From positions 18,666 to 82,665 of the forward strand of contig CANGBK010000003.1 of assembly GCA_947452235.1 (NCBI GenBank): DNA of 64,000 bases, written 5' to 3'. Below, one piece after another: positions 9,762 to 19,608 of this stretch (positions are counted from its first letter, which is position 1; every line of letters begins with the position of its first letter). A program made the translations under genes and the position numbers. The notes beneath the pieces were generated by a model. It was not told the origin of the DNA. It was given only the letters and a program-made list of their open reading frames with translations, and did not search any database. Origin of the DNA: Micrococcales bacterium (GTDB lineage Bacteria; Actinomycetota; Actinomycetes; Actinomycetales; Microbacteriaceae).

Positions 9762-9803
9762 TTGCATAAAAGGGATGTTTCGGGCTAAACTTGACCCTTG
9801 GTG
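9762..9803 (+). promoter_or_regulatory. Putative rplM promoter TTGCAT-N18-TAAACT
   Basis: -35-like 9762-9767, -10-like 9786-9791, followed 5 nt later by CTTGGTG as at infA. Confidence 0.45.
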
Positions 9804-9837
9804 CCTGTTCTCAGGCAAATAAGTGAATTCATTCACT
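9802..9837 (+). promoter_or_regulatory. Tandem small hairpins / inverted repeats in rplM leader
   Basis: TGCCTG-TTCT-CAGGCA (9802-9817) and AGTGAA-TTCA-TTCACT (9822-9837). Confidence 0.5.
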
Positions 9838-9870
9838 AACACTCCGTAAAGAAACAGAAAGCATTTTAAC

Positions 9871-10314
9871 GTGCGTACATATTCACCTAAGGCTCACGAG
9901 CTGCAGAACGACTGGCTAGTTATCGATGCCACTGACGTTGTTCTTGGCCGTCTAGCTGCTACTGCTGCTTCACTTCTACGTGGAAAGCACAAGCCTACTT
10001 TTGCTCCTCACATGGACAACGGTGACTTCGTTGTGATCATCAACGCAGACAAGGTTGCTCTAACAGGAACTAAGTTGCAGAAGAAGAACGCATACCGTCA
10101 CTCTGGTTACCCAGGTGGTCTAACTGCAACTACTTACGCTGAGCTTCTAGAGAAGTCTCCAGAGAAGGCAGTTGAGAAGGCTATTCGCGGAATGCTTCCT
10201 AAGAACACTCTTGGTCGCGACCAGCTTGCAAAGCTTAAGGTTTATCGCGGTAGCGAGCACCCACATGCTGCTCAGTCTCCAAAGACATACGTAATCTCTC
10301 AGGTAGCGCAGTAA
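9871..10314 (+). CDS. rplM: 50S ribosomal protein L13
   Basis: [50 protein letters not shown] start. Confidence 0.98.
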   Translation: MRTYSPKAHELQNDWLVIDATDVVLGRLAATAASLLRGKHKPTFAPHMDNGDFVVIINADKVALTGTKLQKKNAYRHSGYPGGLTATTYAELLEKSPEKAVEKAIRGMLPKNTLGRDQLAKLKVYRGSEHPHAAQSPKTYVISQVAQ

Positions 10315-10336
10315 GCGCATTAGGTAATAGGAAAAC

Positions 10337-10834
10337 ATGCCAACTAAGAAAACCGCTGAAGCTGTAGAAGCTGCACCATCATCTTTCACAACCGAAACTC
10401 CTGCTGCTAAAGAAACTAAGCCAGCTAAGTCTCGTGCACCGCTAACTGTTCCTGGTGCTGGTCTTGGTCGCCGTAAGGAAGCTGTTGCTCGTGTTCGCAT
10501 CAAGCCTGGTACTGGAGTTATCAAGGTTAATGGTCGTGAACTTTCAGAGTACTTCCCAAACAAGTTGCACCAGCAGCTAGTTACCGATCCTTTCAAGGTT
10601 CTAGGTCTTCAGGATTCTTACGACGTTACTGCACGCATCCAGGGTGGTGGAGTTGCCGGTCAAGCTGGTGCTCTTCGCCTAGGTATCTCTCGTGCGCTTA
10701 ACGAGATCGACAGAGACAACAACCGTCCAGCTTTGAAGAAGGCAGGCTTCCTATCTCGTGACGCACGTGTCATCGAGCGTAAGAAGGCTGGTCTTAAGAA
10801 GGCTCGTAAGGCTTCGCAGTTCTCTAAGCGTTAA
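10337..10834 (+). CDS. rpsI: 30S ribosomal protein S9 with N-terminal extension
   Basis: [19 protein letters not shown] core; C-term [12 protein letters not shown]. Confidence 0.98.
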   Translation: MPTKKTAEAVEAAPSSFTTETPAAKETKPAKSRAPLTVPGAGLGRRKEAVARVRIKPGTGVIKVNGRELSEYFPNKLHQQLVTDPFKVLGLQDSYDVTARIQGGGVAGQAGALRLGISRALNEIDRDNNRPALKKAGFLSRDARVIERKKAGLKKARKASQFSKR

Positions 10835-10870
10835 TACGCTTCGAGCACATGCTCGGTTAGTCTTTAAACC

Positions 10871-12217
10871 ATGGCCCGCTTGTTTGGTACCGATGGTGTT
10901 CGTGGAGTTGCGAATCGTGACCTCACTGTTAATCTCGCTCTAAAACTTTCTCAAGCCGCTGCCAACGTTCTTGGCGAAAAAGCACGCAACGAAGGTCGTC
11001 GCCCTATTGCTGTTATTGGTCGCGATCCACGTATCTCAGGTGAATATTTAGCAGCAGCAGTTGCTTCAGGTTTAGCCTCGTCAGGTGTTGATGTTTTTGA
11101 TGCCGGTGTTATTCCAACTCCTGCAACAGCTTTTCTAACTGCAGATTTCGATGCTGATTTTGGTGTGATGATTTCTGCTTCACACAACCCAGCTCCAGAT
11201 AACGGAATCAAGTTTTTTGCTGCCGGCGGCCATAAACTTCCAGATCACATTGAAGATCAAATAGAAGCAGCTATGAATCAAGAAGCTCTAAGCCCGATAG
11301 GTGCTGGTGTTGGTCGAGTTCAAAGATTCGCTGATGCCGAAGATCGATACCTAGTTCATTTGCTTGGTGCCATCCCTAATTCTCTTGAGGGTTTGAAGAT
11401 AGTTATTGACTGTGCGCATGGCGCAGCTTCGGCTATTTCTCCTCAGGTGTTTGCTGACTCTGGTGCTCAAATAATCGTTATCGGTAATGACCCTGATGGC
11501 CTAAACATCAATGCGGGTTATGGTTCAACACACATGAGTGCTTTGCAGTCTGCTGTTTTAGAACATGAAGCAGACATGGGTTTTGCTCATGATGGCGACG
11601 CTGATAGATGTTTGGCAGTTGATCAGACCGGTCAAATAGTTGATGGTGATCAACTTATGGCCATCCTGGCTTTATCTTTGAAAGCTCGTGGAGAGCTAGC
11701 TCGTAATACTTTGGTTGCAACTGTTATGAGTAATCTTGGTCTTCGTATTTGCATGCAGGAAGCCGGCATTGAAATGATTGAGACAAAAGTTGGCGACCGT
11801 TATGTTTTAGAGCAGATTCGCGAAGGTGGATACACCTTAGGCGGTGAGCAGTCTGGGCACATTATCTTTAGTCGTTTCGCAACTACCGGTGACGGTATCC
11901 TAACTGGATTGATGATTGCTGCTGAAGTGAACCGGACTGGTAAAACTTTGCAGGAGTTAGCTAACCAGATGAAGACCTATCCTCAGGTTCTCATCAACAT
12001 AAAAAACGTTGATAAATCGCGTGTTGATTCAGACCCTGGATTACAGCAGATCGTCAGTGAAGCAACAGCTGAACTTGGTTCAACCGGCCGTGTTCTGCTT
12101 AGAGCTTCTGGAACCGAAAGTTTGGTTCGCGTAATGGTTGAAGCTAGCGATGAGGGAACAGCTCACTCTTGGGCTGACCGTATTGCTCGGGTCGTTGAGA
12201 AGAATTTAGCTAACTAG
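10871..12217 (+). CDS. glmM: Phosphoglucosamine mutase
   Basis: [35 protein letters not shown] active-site motif. Confidence 0.98.
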   Translation: MARLFGTDGVRGVANRDLTVNLALKLSQAAANVLGEKARNEGRRPIAVIGRDPRISGEYLAAAVASGLASSGVDVFDAGVIPTPATAFLTADFDADFGVMISASHNPAPDNGIKFFAAGGHKLPDHIEDQIEAAMNQEALSPIGAGVGRVQRFADAEDRYLVHLLGAIPNSLEGLKIVIDCAHGAASAISPQVFADSGAQIIVIGNDPDGLNINAGYGSTHMSALQSAVLEHEADMGFAHDGDADRCLAVDQTGQIVDGDQLMAILALSLKARGELARNTLVATVMSNLGLRICMQEAGIEMIETKVGDRYVLEQIREGGYTLGGEQSGHIIFSRFATTGDGILTGLMIAAEVNRTGKTLQELANQMKTYPQVLINIKNVDKSRVDSDPGLQQIVSEATAELGSTGRVLLRASGTESLVRVMVEASDEGTAHSWADRIARVVEKNLAN

Positions 12218-13167
12218 ATTTTTCGAAGCAGAACGCGTTCAACGCGATGCTTGATACCTTTTTGAAGAACCAGGGTTGCCCTCGATTTGGTTGAAATGAT
12301 GTTCTCTTCAAGGTTCGGTAAGTTTATGGTTCGCCAAATCTCTTTAGCTCTATCTAAAGCTTTAGTTTCATTCATCTGGGCATAGCGATGAAAATAGGAT
12401 GCTGGGTTTTGGAAAGCTGAATCACGTAATGCTTCGAATCTAGCTAGATACCAGTTCTCAATTTCCGCTGTTGGCGCATCAACATAGATCTTGAAATCAA
12501 AGTAATCGCTTAGCGCAACTTCTTGACCGATTGAAGGTGGCTGCAAAACATTCAAACCCTCGATGATGACAACATCAGGTGATTCAACTATTACTTCTTC
12601 ACCTTGAACGATGTCATAACTTAGGTGAGAGTAAAGGGGTGCGGCTACGTTTTCTTTACCGGATTTAATATCTGAAACAAATTTGATAAGGGCTAGACGA
12701 TCATAGGATTCAGGGAAACCTTTACGAGCCATAAGTCCTTTTTGCTCTAAAACAGCATTTGGATAGAGAAAACCATCAGTGGTTACTAAAGCAACCTTAG
12801 GTGTGGTTGGCCATCTGGACAGAAGTTCTTTTAGCAATCTAGAAACAGTTGATTTACCAACAGCAACCGATCCGGCAACGCCGATAATGAATGGAGTTCT
12901 TTTAGGGGATTTATCTAAAAAGTTTTTGGTGACCGAGTGAAGCTGCTGGGTTTGGGTCACATACAGGTTCAATAACTGAGATAGCGGGAGATAAATATCT
13001 GTGACCTCTTGAAGGTCAAGGAAATCACCTAAACCGCGGATCTTTTCAATCTCTTCTTGAGTCAGTGGAGTTTCGCTTGTTTTGGCTAGTTCTGCCCACT
13101 CTGCTCGTGAAATCTCTACGAAAGGGCTGACCGCCTCGGCATCGTTAAGGTAATTGACTGCGGTCAC
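12214..13167 (-). CDS. coaA: Pantothenate kinase type I
   Basis: [19 protein letters not shown]-loop; [10 protein letters not shown]. Confidence 0.96.
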   Translation of the reverse strand: MTAVNYLNDAEAVSPFVEISRAEWAELAKTSETPLTQEEIEKIRGLGDFLDLQEVTDIYLPLSQLLNLYVTQTQQLHSVTKNFLDKSPKRTPFIIGVAGSVAVGKSTVSRLLKELLSRWPTTPKVALVTTDGFLYPNAVLEQKGLMARKGFPESYDRLALIKFVSDIKSGKENVAAPLYSHLSYDIVQGEEVIVESPDVVIIEGLNVLQPPSIGQEVALSDYFDFKIYVDAPTAEIENWYLARFEALRDSAFQNPASYFHRYAQMNETKALDRAKEIWRTINLPNLEENIISTKSRATLVLQKGIKHRVERVLLRKI

Positions 13168-13194
13168 ATCCCCATTCTGCCTTAAACTAGAGGT

Positions 13195-15048
13195 ATGTGT
13201 GGAATCGTCGGCTATGTAGGACCTAAATCAACGGTCGATGTCTTACTTGGTGGCCTAAAAAGACTTGAATACCGTGGCTACGACAGTGCTGGTGTCTCAG
13301 TCATCAATAACTCAGGAACCCTAGAAACTCGTAAACGTGCAGGCAAGCTATCTGTTCTAGTTGAAGATATCGAGGCCACACCTCTTGGAGATGCACAAAT
13401 AGGTATTGGTCACACCCGTTGGGCAACGCACGGCGCTCCAACTGATGGAAATGCCCACCCACATCTAGGTGGAGATACCCAAAAGCTAAGCCTGATCCAC
13501 AACGGAATTATTGAGAACTTCGCTGAACTGAAATCAGAACTTATGGAGGCTGGTGTTTCTTTCGCCAGTGAGACAGACACAGAAGTTGCAGCTCACCTGA
13601 TTGCACGTGAATACGACAAAACCAAGAACCTTATCGAATCTTTTAGAACTGTGGTTAGAAGACTGCACGGTGCTTTCACCATCCTGGTCATGCATGAGGA
13701 CGAGCCAGGTGTTGTTCTAGCGGCTAGAAGAAACGCTCCGCTGGTTATCGGTTTGGGTGAAGGTGAAAACTTTCTAGGCAGTGACGTTGCTGCCTTCGTC
13801 GAACACACTAAGCGCGCTATTTCAGTTGGCCAAGACGAGATTGTTATCTTACGCAAAGATTCTGTTGAGATTGAAAACTTTGCCGGTCACAAGATTGAAC
13901 GCGATGAGTTCCTGATTGACTGGGATGCTAGCGCTGCTAGCAAAGGCGGCTGGCCTAGCTTCATGGCTAAAGAAATTGCAGATCAACCTCAATCTGTTGC
14001 AGACACTTTGATGTCTCGAGTTTCAAGCGATGGTAGCGTTCACCTTGAAGAGCTTGCTCCGCTAACTCACCTGTTACCTAAAGTTGATCGAATCATTATG
14101 GTTGCCTGCGGTACTGCAGCTTATGCAGCAGAAGTTGGTAAGTATGCAATTGAAAGCTGGGCACGTATTCCAGTTAGCGTTGAGCTTTCACACGAATTCA
14201 GATATCGTGATCCGATTTTGACACCAAACACTTTGGTTGTTGCTGTTAGCCAATCAGGTGAAACCATGGATACCCTGATGGCAACTCGTTATGCCAAAGA
14301 AGCAGGAGCTACTGTTTTAACTATTTGTAATACTCAGGGAGCGACTCTGGCTCGTGAAGCAGATGCAGTTCTCTATACTCACGCGGGACCTGAGGTTGCT
14401 GTTGCTTCAACCAAGGCTTTCACTTCACAAATAGTTTCAATGTATTTGTTGGCGTTACATGTTGCCAAGGTCCGTAACACTAGATCACTTGGTGAATTAC
14501 AAGAAACCGGTAGAAACCTGCTGAAGCTTCCAGCTCAGATAGCCGATGTTTTGGCTGGTAGCGCTGGCATCAGAGAGCTAGCCAAGAGCTTTAAGGATGC
14601 TAAGACAGTTCTATTCTTAGGTCGTAACGTAGGCTTCCCGATTGCCCTTGAAGGTGCTCTAAAGCTCAAAGAGCTTGCCTATATTCACTCTGAAGGCTTT
14701 GCGGCCGGTGAACTAAAGCACGGCCCGATAGCACTTATTGAAGCAGGTCAACCGGTAATTGTTATTGTTCCATCAAAGGATGACCCTGACTCTTTGCATG
14801 CAAAGGTTATTAGCAACATAGAGGAGATTAGATCTCGTGGAGCCAAAGTTATTGCGGTCGCTGAAGAGGGCGATGAGCGAGTTGCCAAGCATGCTGAAGA
14901 AGTTTTCTTTATTCCTAAAGTTCAACAGATGCTAGCTCCGGTTCTTGCTGTTGTTCCACTACAGATCTTTGCTCTTGAACTTTCATCAGCTAAAGGTCTT
15001 GATGTTGACCAGCCACGTAACCTAGCTAAATCGGTGACTGTCGAGTAA
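13195..15048 (+). CDS. glmS: Glutamine--fructose-6-phosphate aminotransferase (isomerizing)
   Basis: MCGIVGYVG N-terminus; SIS domains; C-term QPRNLAKSVTVE. Confidence 0.98.
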   Translation: MCGIVGYVGPKSTVDVLLGGLKRLEYRGYDSAGVSVINNSGTLETRKRAGKLSVLVEDIEATPLGDAQIGIGHTRWATHGAPTDGNAHPHLGGDTQKLSLIHNGIIENFAELKSELMEAGVSFASETDTEVAAHLIAREYDKTKNLIESFRTVVRRLHGAFTILVMHEDEPGVVLAARRNAPLVIGLGEGENFLGSDVAAFVEHTKRAISVGQDEIVILRKDSVEIENFAGHKIERDEFLIDWDASAASKGGWPSFMAKEIADQPQSVADTLMSRVSSDGSVHLEELAPLTHLLPKVDRIIMVACGTAAYAAEVGKYAIESWARIPVSVELSHEFRYRDPILTPNTLVVAVSQSGETMDTLMATRYAKEAGATVLTICNTQGATLAREADAVLYTHAGPEVAVASTKAFTSQIVSMYLLALHVAKVRNTRSLGELQETGRNLLKLPAQIADVLAGSAGIRELAKSFKDAKTVLFLGRNVGFPIALEGALKLKELAYIHSEGFAAGELKHGPIALIEAGQPVIVIVPSKDDPDSLHAKVISNIEEIRSRGAKVIAVAEEGDERVAKHAEEVFFIPKVQQMLAPVLAVVPLQIFALELSSAKGLDVDQPRNLAKSVTVE

Positions 15049-15050
15049 TC

Positions 15051-15404
15051 ATGATTGTTGGTGTCGGAGTAGACCTGGTCGATCTGACCCGCTTTGAGCG
15101 CAAGCTAACTGAAACAGCCGGGCTTTCTGAAAAGATCTTTACAGCAACCGAACGAGAAGCTAATGCACAATCCCTTGCAGGGTTTTGGGCAGCTAAAGAA
15201 TCTGTCATCAAAGCTATCGGTAATCCGCAAGGTTTAGCTTGGCATGATATAGAAATCACTAAAGACGAATTGGGTAAGCCTAAACTAAACATCACTGGTG
15301 CCACCAAGAATAGAGCAGATGAAATGGGGATAACTTCATGGCATCTATCCATAAGTCATGATGGTGGCATGGCAACAGCTTTTGTTATTGCGGAAGGTAA
15401 CTAA
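15051..15404 (+). CDS. acpS: Holo-[acyl-carrier-protein] synthase
   Basis: MIVGVGVDLVDLTRFE; WAAKESVIKA motif. Confidence 0.95.
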   Translation: MIVGVGVDLVDLTRFERKLTETAGLSEKIFTATEREANAQSLAGFWAAKESVIKAIGNPQGLAWHDIEITKDELGKPKLNITGATKNRADEMGITSWHLSISHDGGMATAFVIAEGN

Positions 15405-16507
15405 TGAGAAAACTAACTATTGATTTAGGTGCTCTAGCTAATAACCTTTCGACCATGCGAAAACTTGTTAACTCTGACCGAGAAACAAAAGTTCTCGGCG
15501 TTGTTAAAGCAAATGCTTACGGTCACGGAATGCTTGAAGTTGCAAAGCGCTTAGAGCAAGAGGGAATTGATTTCCTGGGTGTTGCTGATCTTGAAGAAGC
15601 TAGGACGCTGAGAAGTGCCGGTATCACTTCAAGAATTCTTGCTTGGCTACACGATCCATCCGATGATTTTGTTTTTGCTGTTAAACATGATGTTGACCTA
15701 GCCGTTTCTTCAGCAGATCAACTGATGAGAATTACAAAGGCAAGCGACTCTTTAGCTAAGCCTTGCCGCATTCACATCAAGGTTGACACTGGTCTCTCAC
15801 GTAACGGTGTGACTCTAACGGATCTTGATGAGCTGCTTGCTTTAATCAAGACCGCGGTTGATCAAGGCAAGGTTATTGCTAGTGGTATCTTCTCGCATTT
15901 ATCTTCAACCGGAGTTCAAGAGGATTTAGCGCAGATAGCTCGATTTGATGAGGCTTTGGCTAAGGCAGAATCCCATGGCCTTAACTTTGAAGTTAGACAT
16001 CTAACAGCAAGCGATGGCACTCTTAGCTACCCACAGGCTAGATACGACATGGTTCGTATTGGTGTTGCCCTCTATGGTCTTTCACCGTTTAGCGATAACC
16101 GAGCTAAAGAGTTTGGTCTAAAACCTGTGATGAAGGCAACTGCAAGCGTGGTTCAAACTAAGCGAGTTCCTGCTGGGGAGGGTGTTAGTTACGGTTATCT
16201 TTATAAAACTAGCCGTGAGACCACACTTGCGTTAGTTCCGGTTGGCTATGCCGAAGGGCTTCCACGAAATGCTTCAACTAAGGCCAAAGTTTTAATTAAC
16301 GGGAAAGAGCATTTCATCCAATCAAGGATTGCTATGGATCAGTTCGTGGTTGATGTTGGTGATGCCTCAGTGAGCCCAGGGGATGAAGTTATTCTCTTTG
16401 GAACGGATAACCTAACAGCTGATGATCTTGCTAATGCTGCCGAGACCATCAACTATGAGATTGTTACCCGTATGGGTGGACGCTTTATCCGCGAATACGT
16501 AGGTTAA
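15404..16507 (+). CDS. alr: Alanine racemase
   Basis: VVKANAYGHGMLEVA PLP-lysine motif; C-term TRMGGRFIREYVG. Confidence 0.96.
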   Translation: MRKLTIDLGALANNLSTMRKLVNSDRETKVLGVVKANAYGHGMLEVAKRLEQEGIDFLGVADLEEARTLRSAGITSRILAWLHDPSDDFVFAVKHDVDLAVSSADQLMRITKASDSLAKPCRIHIKVDTGLSRNGVTLTDLDELLALIKTAVDQGKVIASGIFSHLSSTGVQEDLAQIARFDEALAKAESHGLNFEVRHLTASDGTLSYPQARYDMVRIGVALYGLSPFSDNRAKEFGLKPVMKATASVVQTKRVPAGEGVSYGYLYKTSRETTLALVPVGYAEGLPRNASTKAKVLINGKEHFIQSRIAMDQFVVDVGDASVSPGDEVILFGTDNLTADDLANAAETINYEIVTRMGGRFIREYVG

Positions 16508-16510
16508 ATC

Positions 16511-16966
16511 TTGACTGTTTTGCTCAACCAGGTCATTCCTGATGCCGAAGCCATGGACGAACTTGGGTTTCGTATCTCTAAAGAATTTAGGGCAGGGGAC
16601 CTAATCCTCTTGATTGGTCCATTAGGTGCAGGAAAAACAACTTTGGCTAGAGGTATAGGTAGGGGACTTCAAGTTGAGGGTAACGTTTCAAGCCCAACTT
16701 TCGTTATCGCTAGAACGCATCAAAGACAAGGTGCGCCTCTAGTTCACGTTGATGCATACAGGCTCGCTTCGGCTTATGAACTTGATGACCTAGATATTCC
16801 TTTTGCTAGTTCAATCGTTTTAGTTGAGTGGGGGAAAGGGCTAACCGAAGATATTGCCGATAGTTGGCTGGAGATTCAAATAGATCGTGACAGTTCAGGC
16901 CAAACTGAAGAACGTCAAATAACTATTACCGGTTTCGGTGAGCGTTGGGCTGGGGTGAACTTCTAA
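16511..16966 (+). CDS. tsaE: tRNA t6A biosynthesis ATPase TsaE
   Basis: GPLGAGKTTLARGIGRGL; SSPTFVIA; HVDAYRL. Confidence 0.95.
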   Translation: MTVLLNQVIPDAEAMDELGFRISKEFRAGDLILLIGPLGAGKTTLARGIGRGLQVEGNVSSPTFVIARTHQRQGAPLVHVDAYRLASAYELDDLDIPFASSIVLVEWGKGLTEDIADSWLEIQIDRDSSGQTEERQITITGFGERWAGVNF

Positions 16967-17595
16967 TGTTCTCTATTGCTCTAGATACCTCAGCTGGAAC
17001 CACGGTCGCGGTTTTGAAAGATGATGTTGTTCTAAGTGAATTGAACTTCGATGAGAACATGACCCATGCCGAACGCATCGGTCAAACTCTAAGTGACGCT
17101 TTGACCAAAGCCGGGATAAGAGCTAAAGAGATAGATCGAGTGGTGGTTGGTGCTGGGCCAGGGCCTTTCACCGGTCTTCGTGTTGGTTTAGCTGCTGCGA
17201 GATTCTTCGCATTAGGGGCCAATGCTGAACTTGTTGGTGTTTGTTCACTAGATGCTATAGCGCTCCAGTTTTACAAGCAAAATCCATCAGCTGGTTCACT
17301 TTTGGTAACCACCGATGCCAGAAGAAAAGAAGTTTTCTGGGCAGCATACTCTGGTGTTTCTAATGGAATCCCAACTCGAGTTATTGGCCCTAATGTCAAC
17401 AAAGAGCAAGACATAAAAGACTTCATTGATATTGAATCACATTTGAGAACTGACCTGTTGGCAACTGCCGCAGCCCTTGGGCAAATTGCTTTCAGTGAAA
17501 CCAATACAGAGCTAGGCCCTAATTACGATGTGAGCCCAATCTATCTTCGTGAACCGGATGCGGTTCCGGGTAAAGGTAAGCGGGTGAGCGGCTAA
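16966..17595 (+). CDS. tsaB: tRNA t6A biosynthesis protein TsaB
   Basis: [35 protein letters not shown] 16966 preferred over the 16945 start of the track. Confidence 0.93.
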   Translation: MFSIALDTSAGTTVAVLKDDVVLSELNFDENMTHAERIGQTLSDALTKAGIRAKEIDRVVVGAGPGPFTGLRVGLAAARFFALGANAELVGVCSLDAIALQFYKQNPSAGSLLVTTDARRKEVFWAAYSGVSNGIPTRVIGPNVNKEQDIKDFIDIESHLRTDLLATAAALGQIAFSETNTELGPNYDVSPIYLREPDAVPGKGKRVSG

Positions 17596-19082
17596 TGCTA
17601 ATTCGCGAAGCAACAGAAAAAGATTTGTCTGGCATCATGGCCATTGAACATGAGTGCTTCATCAATGACGCTTGGTCTGAAGATGTAATGCTCAGTGAAG
17701 TTGTGGCATCACACACCTTCTATGTTGTTGTTATTGAGGAAGATCAAATTGTTGGCTATGCAGGCTTGAGTAAACTGCCTGGTAGTAATCAAGCAGATAT
17801 TCAAACAATTGCCACCAAACCTTCTGTTAGAGGCAAAGGTTTTGGTCGGGCTTTGATGAACACCCTAACCAGTAAAGCTAAAGAACTGGGTGCAACTGAA
17901 ATCTTCTTGGAGGTAAGAGCAGATAACACTGTTGCCCAGAAGCTTTATAACGTCTTTGGCTTCAAAAAGATTGGTGTTCGCAAGAACTACTATCAACCGG
18001 ATAACGTCGATGCTTTCGTGATGCAAACAGCCATCAATCACAAGGAGCCAATCGTTCTTGGTATTGAGAGTTCCTGTGATGAGACTGGGATTGGAATTGT
18101 TAGAGGTAATCAACTACTTGCCAATGTGATCTCATCTTCAATGGATCAGCATGCGATATTTGGTGGTGTTGTTCCTGAGGTAGCGGCCAGAGCTCACCTT
18201 GAAGCCCTAACCCCCGTATTAGATGACGCTTTAGAAAAAGCTAACCTCAGCCTTGATGACATCGATGCTATCGCTGTTACTAATGGACCTGGTTTAGCTG
18301 GCGCTTTGATGGTTGGTATTTCGGCGGCTAAAGCACTCTCTGTTGCTACCGGCAAGCCTATCTATGCGGTTAACCACTTGGTTGGTCACGTTGCAGCTGA
18401 CATTCTTGCAAATGGAGAAGTGGCAACACCAACTATTGCACTTTTAGTTTCTGGTGGTCACACCTCTTTATTGTTAGTTAGAGATTTGCTAACCGATGTC
18501 ACACTGCTTGGTGAAACGATTGATGATGCCGCTGGTGAAGCTTTCGATAAGGTGGCAAGAGTTCTAGGGCTTCCATATCCTGGTGGGCCGCAGATTGATC
18601 GGGTGGCTAAAGAGGGTAATCCAACTGCGATTAGATTCCCTAGGGGGCTAACTCTTCCTAAAGATATGGCAGAGCATCGCTATGACTTTAGTTTCTCTGG
18701 TCTAAAGACAGCTGTTGCAAGACATGTTGAGGTTCTAGAAGACAAAGGTGAAGACATTCAGTTAGCTGATGTTGCGGCCAGCTTCCGTGAAGCTGTTGTT
18801 GATGTTTTAGTTTCTAAGGCGATTAACGCTTGCAAGGAACATGATGTTCCAAGGCTTCTATTGGGTGGCGGTGTTACAGCTAATGCTCGCTTACGTGAAG
18901 TTGCTCAGGCTAGATGCTTAGAAGCAGGCGTTGAACTTCGTATTCCACCTTTTGATTTGTGTACTGATAATGGAGCGATGATTGCTGTTCTTGGCGCACA
19001 GTTGATTATGAGTGGTGCTGCCCCTAGCGATCTAGCCTTTGGGGCTAATTCAACCCTCCAGGTCACCAAAGTTCAGTCTTAG
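17595..19082 (+). CDS. Fusion protein: RimI-type N-acetyltransferase (N-terminal ~145 aa) + TsaD t6A threonylcarbamoyltransferase (C-terminal)
   Basis: One ORF with GNAT motif [18 protein letters not shown], then [16 protein letters not shown] and [13 protein letters not shown]; no stop between them. Confidence 0.93.
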   Translation: MLIREATEKDLSGIMAIEHECFINDAWSEDVMLSEVVASHTFYVVVIEEDQIVGYAGLSKLPGSNQADIQTIATKPSVRGKGFGRALMNTLTSKAKELGATEIFLEVRADNTVAQKLYNVFGFKKIGVRKNYYQPDNVDAFVMQTAINHKEPIVLGIESSCDETGIGIVRGNQLLANVISSSMDQHAIFGGVVPEVAARAHLEALTPVLDDALEKANLSLDDIDAIAVTNGPGLAGALMVGISAAKALSVATGKPIYAVNHLVGHVAADILANGEVATPTIALLVSGGHTSLLLVRDLLTDVTLLGETIDDAAGEAFDKVARVLGLPYPGGPQIDRVAKEGNPTAIRFPRGLTLPKDMAEHRYDFSFSGLKTAVARHVEVLEDKGEDIQLADVAASFREAVVDVLVSKAINACKEHDVPRLLLGGGVTANARLREVAQARCLEAGVELRIPPFDLCTDNGAMIAVLGAQLIMSGAAPSDLAFGANSTLQVTKVQS

Positions 19083-19177
19083 ACTCCAATTTAAAACACA
19101 CCCCAAATTCAGGTGACTCCCAGTTTCAATTGCTCTAATAAGTCCATAACAAGTTCCAACTATCTTAAGGAGATTTG

Positions 19178-19546
19178 ATGGCTGAGTCCAACAAATACGA
19201 TTTCACCAAGCTAAACACCTTGGCTGTTGTTTCACTAGCCTCAGGCCTAACACTGCTAGGTTCTGTTGCCGCAGTGATCACCGGTCACATTGCTCTAGCT
19301 CAACTAAAAGACAGCAAAGAAAACGGTCGTGGTTTTGCTATTGCAGGTATAGTTTTAGGTTACGCGGGAGTAGCTTTTGGAATCCTGTTCACAATCTTGA
19401 ATGTCGTTTTAGAAGCAAGACATGGGATGCACCGAATCGATGACTTCCCAATGCCATACCGCGGGCCAATCAATAACTTTGATGACAACGGTGGTTTCGT
19501 GCCACCAGTTGGAACCCCAACCGCAACTCCGGTTCCTAACAACTAG
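19178..19546 (+). CDS. Small membrane protein, DUF4190-like
   Basis: LAVVSLASGLTLLGSVAAVITGHIALAQLKDSKENGRGFAIAGIVLGYAGVAFGI, typical DUF4190; SD AAGGAG upstream of ATG 19178. Confidence 0.75.
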   Translation: MAESNKYDFTKLNTLAVVSLASGLTLLGSVAAVITGHIALAQLKDSKENGRGFAIAGIVLGYAGVAFGILFTILNVVLEARHGMHRIDDFPMPYRGPINNFDDNGGFVPPVGTPTATPVPNN

Positions 19547-19568
19547 AGACACCGGTCAAGTAACAACG

Positions 19569-19608
19569 GTAAACCCTTCATTCCCTTCGCTGACAGCGAG
19601 GGGTTTAC
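19569..19608. terminator. Shared bidirectional terminator-like hairpin
   Basis: CCCTTCGCT-GAC-AGCGAGGGG core inside GTAAACCC...GGGTTTAC; overlaps the stop of the convergent minus-strand gene. Confidence 0.65.

Noticed and set aside
10826-10855. Small inverted repeats AAGCG-TTAATA-CGCTT and CGAGCA-CA-TGCTCG between rpsI and glmM
   Set aside because: Short, no U-tract, could be a weak terminator or chance; not enough to claim a feature.
13927-13941. GCTAGC-GCT-GCTAGC in glmS
   Set aside because: Short, inside coding sequence for alanine/serine residues; likely codon-usage coincidence.
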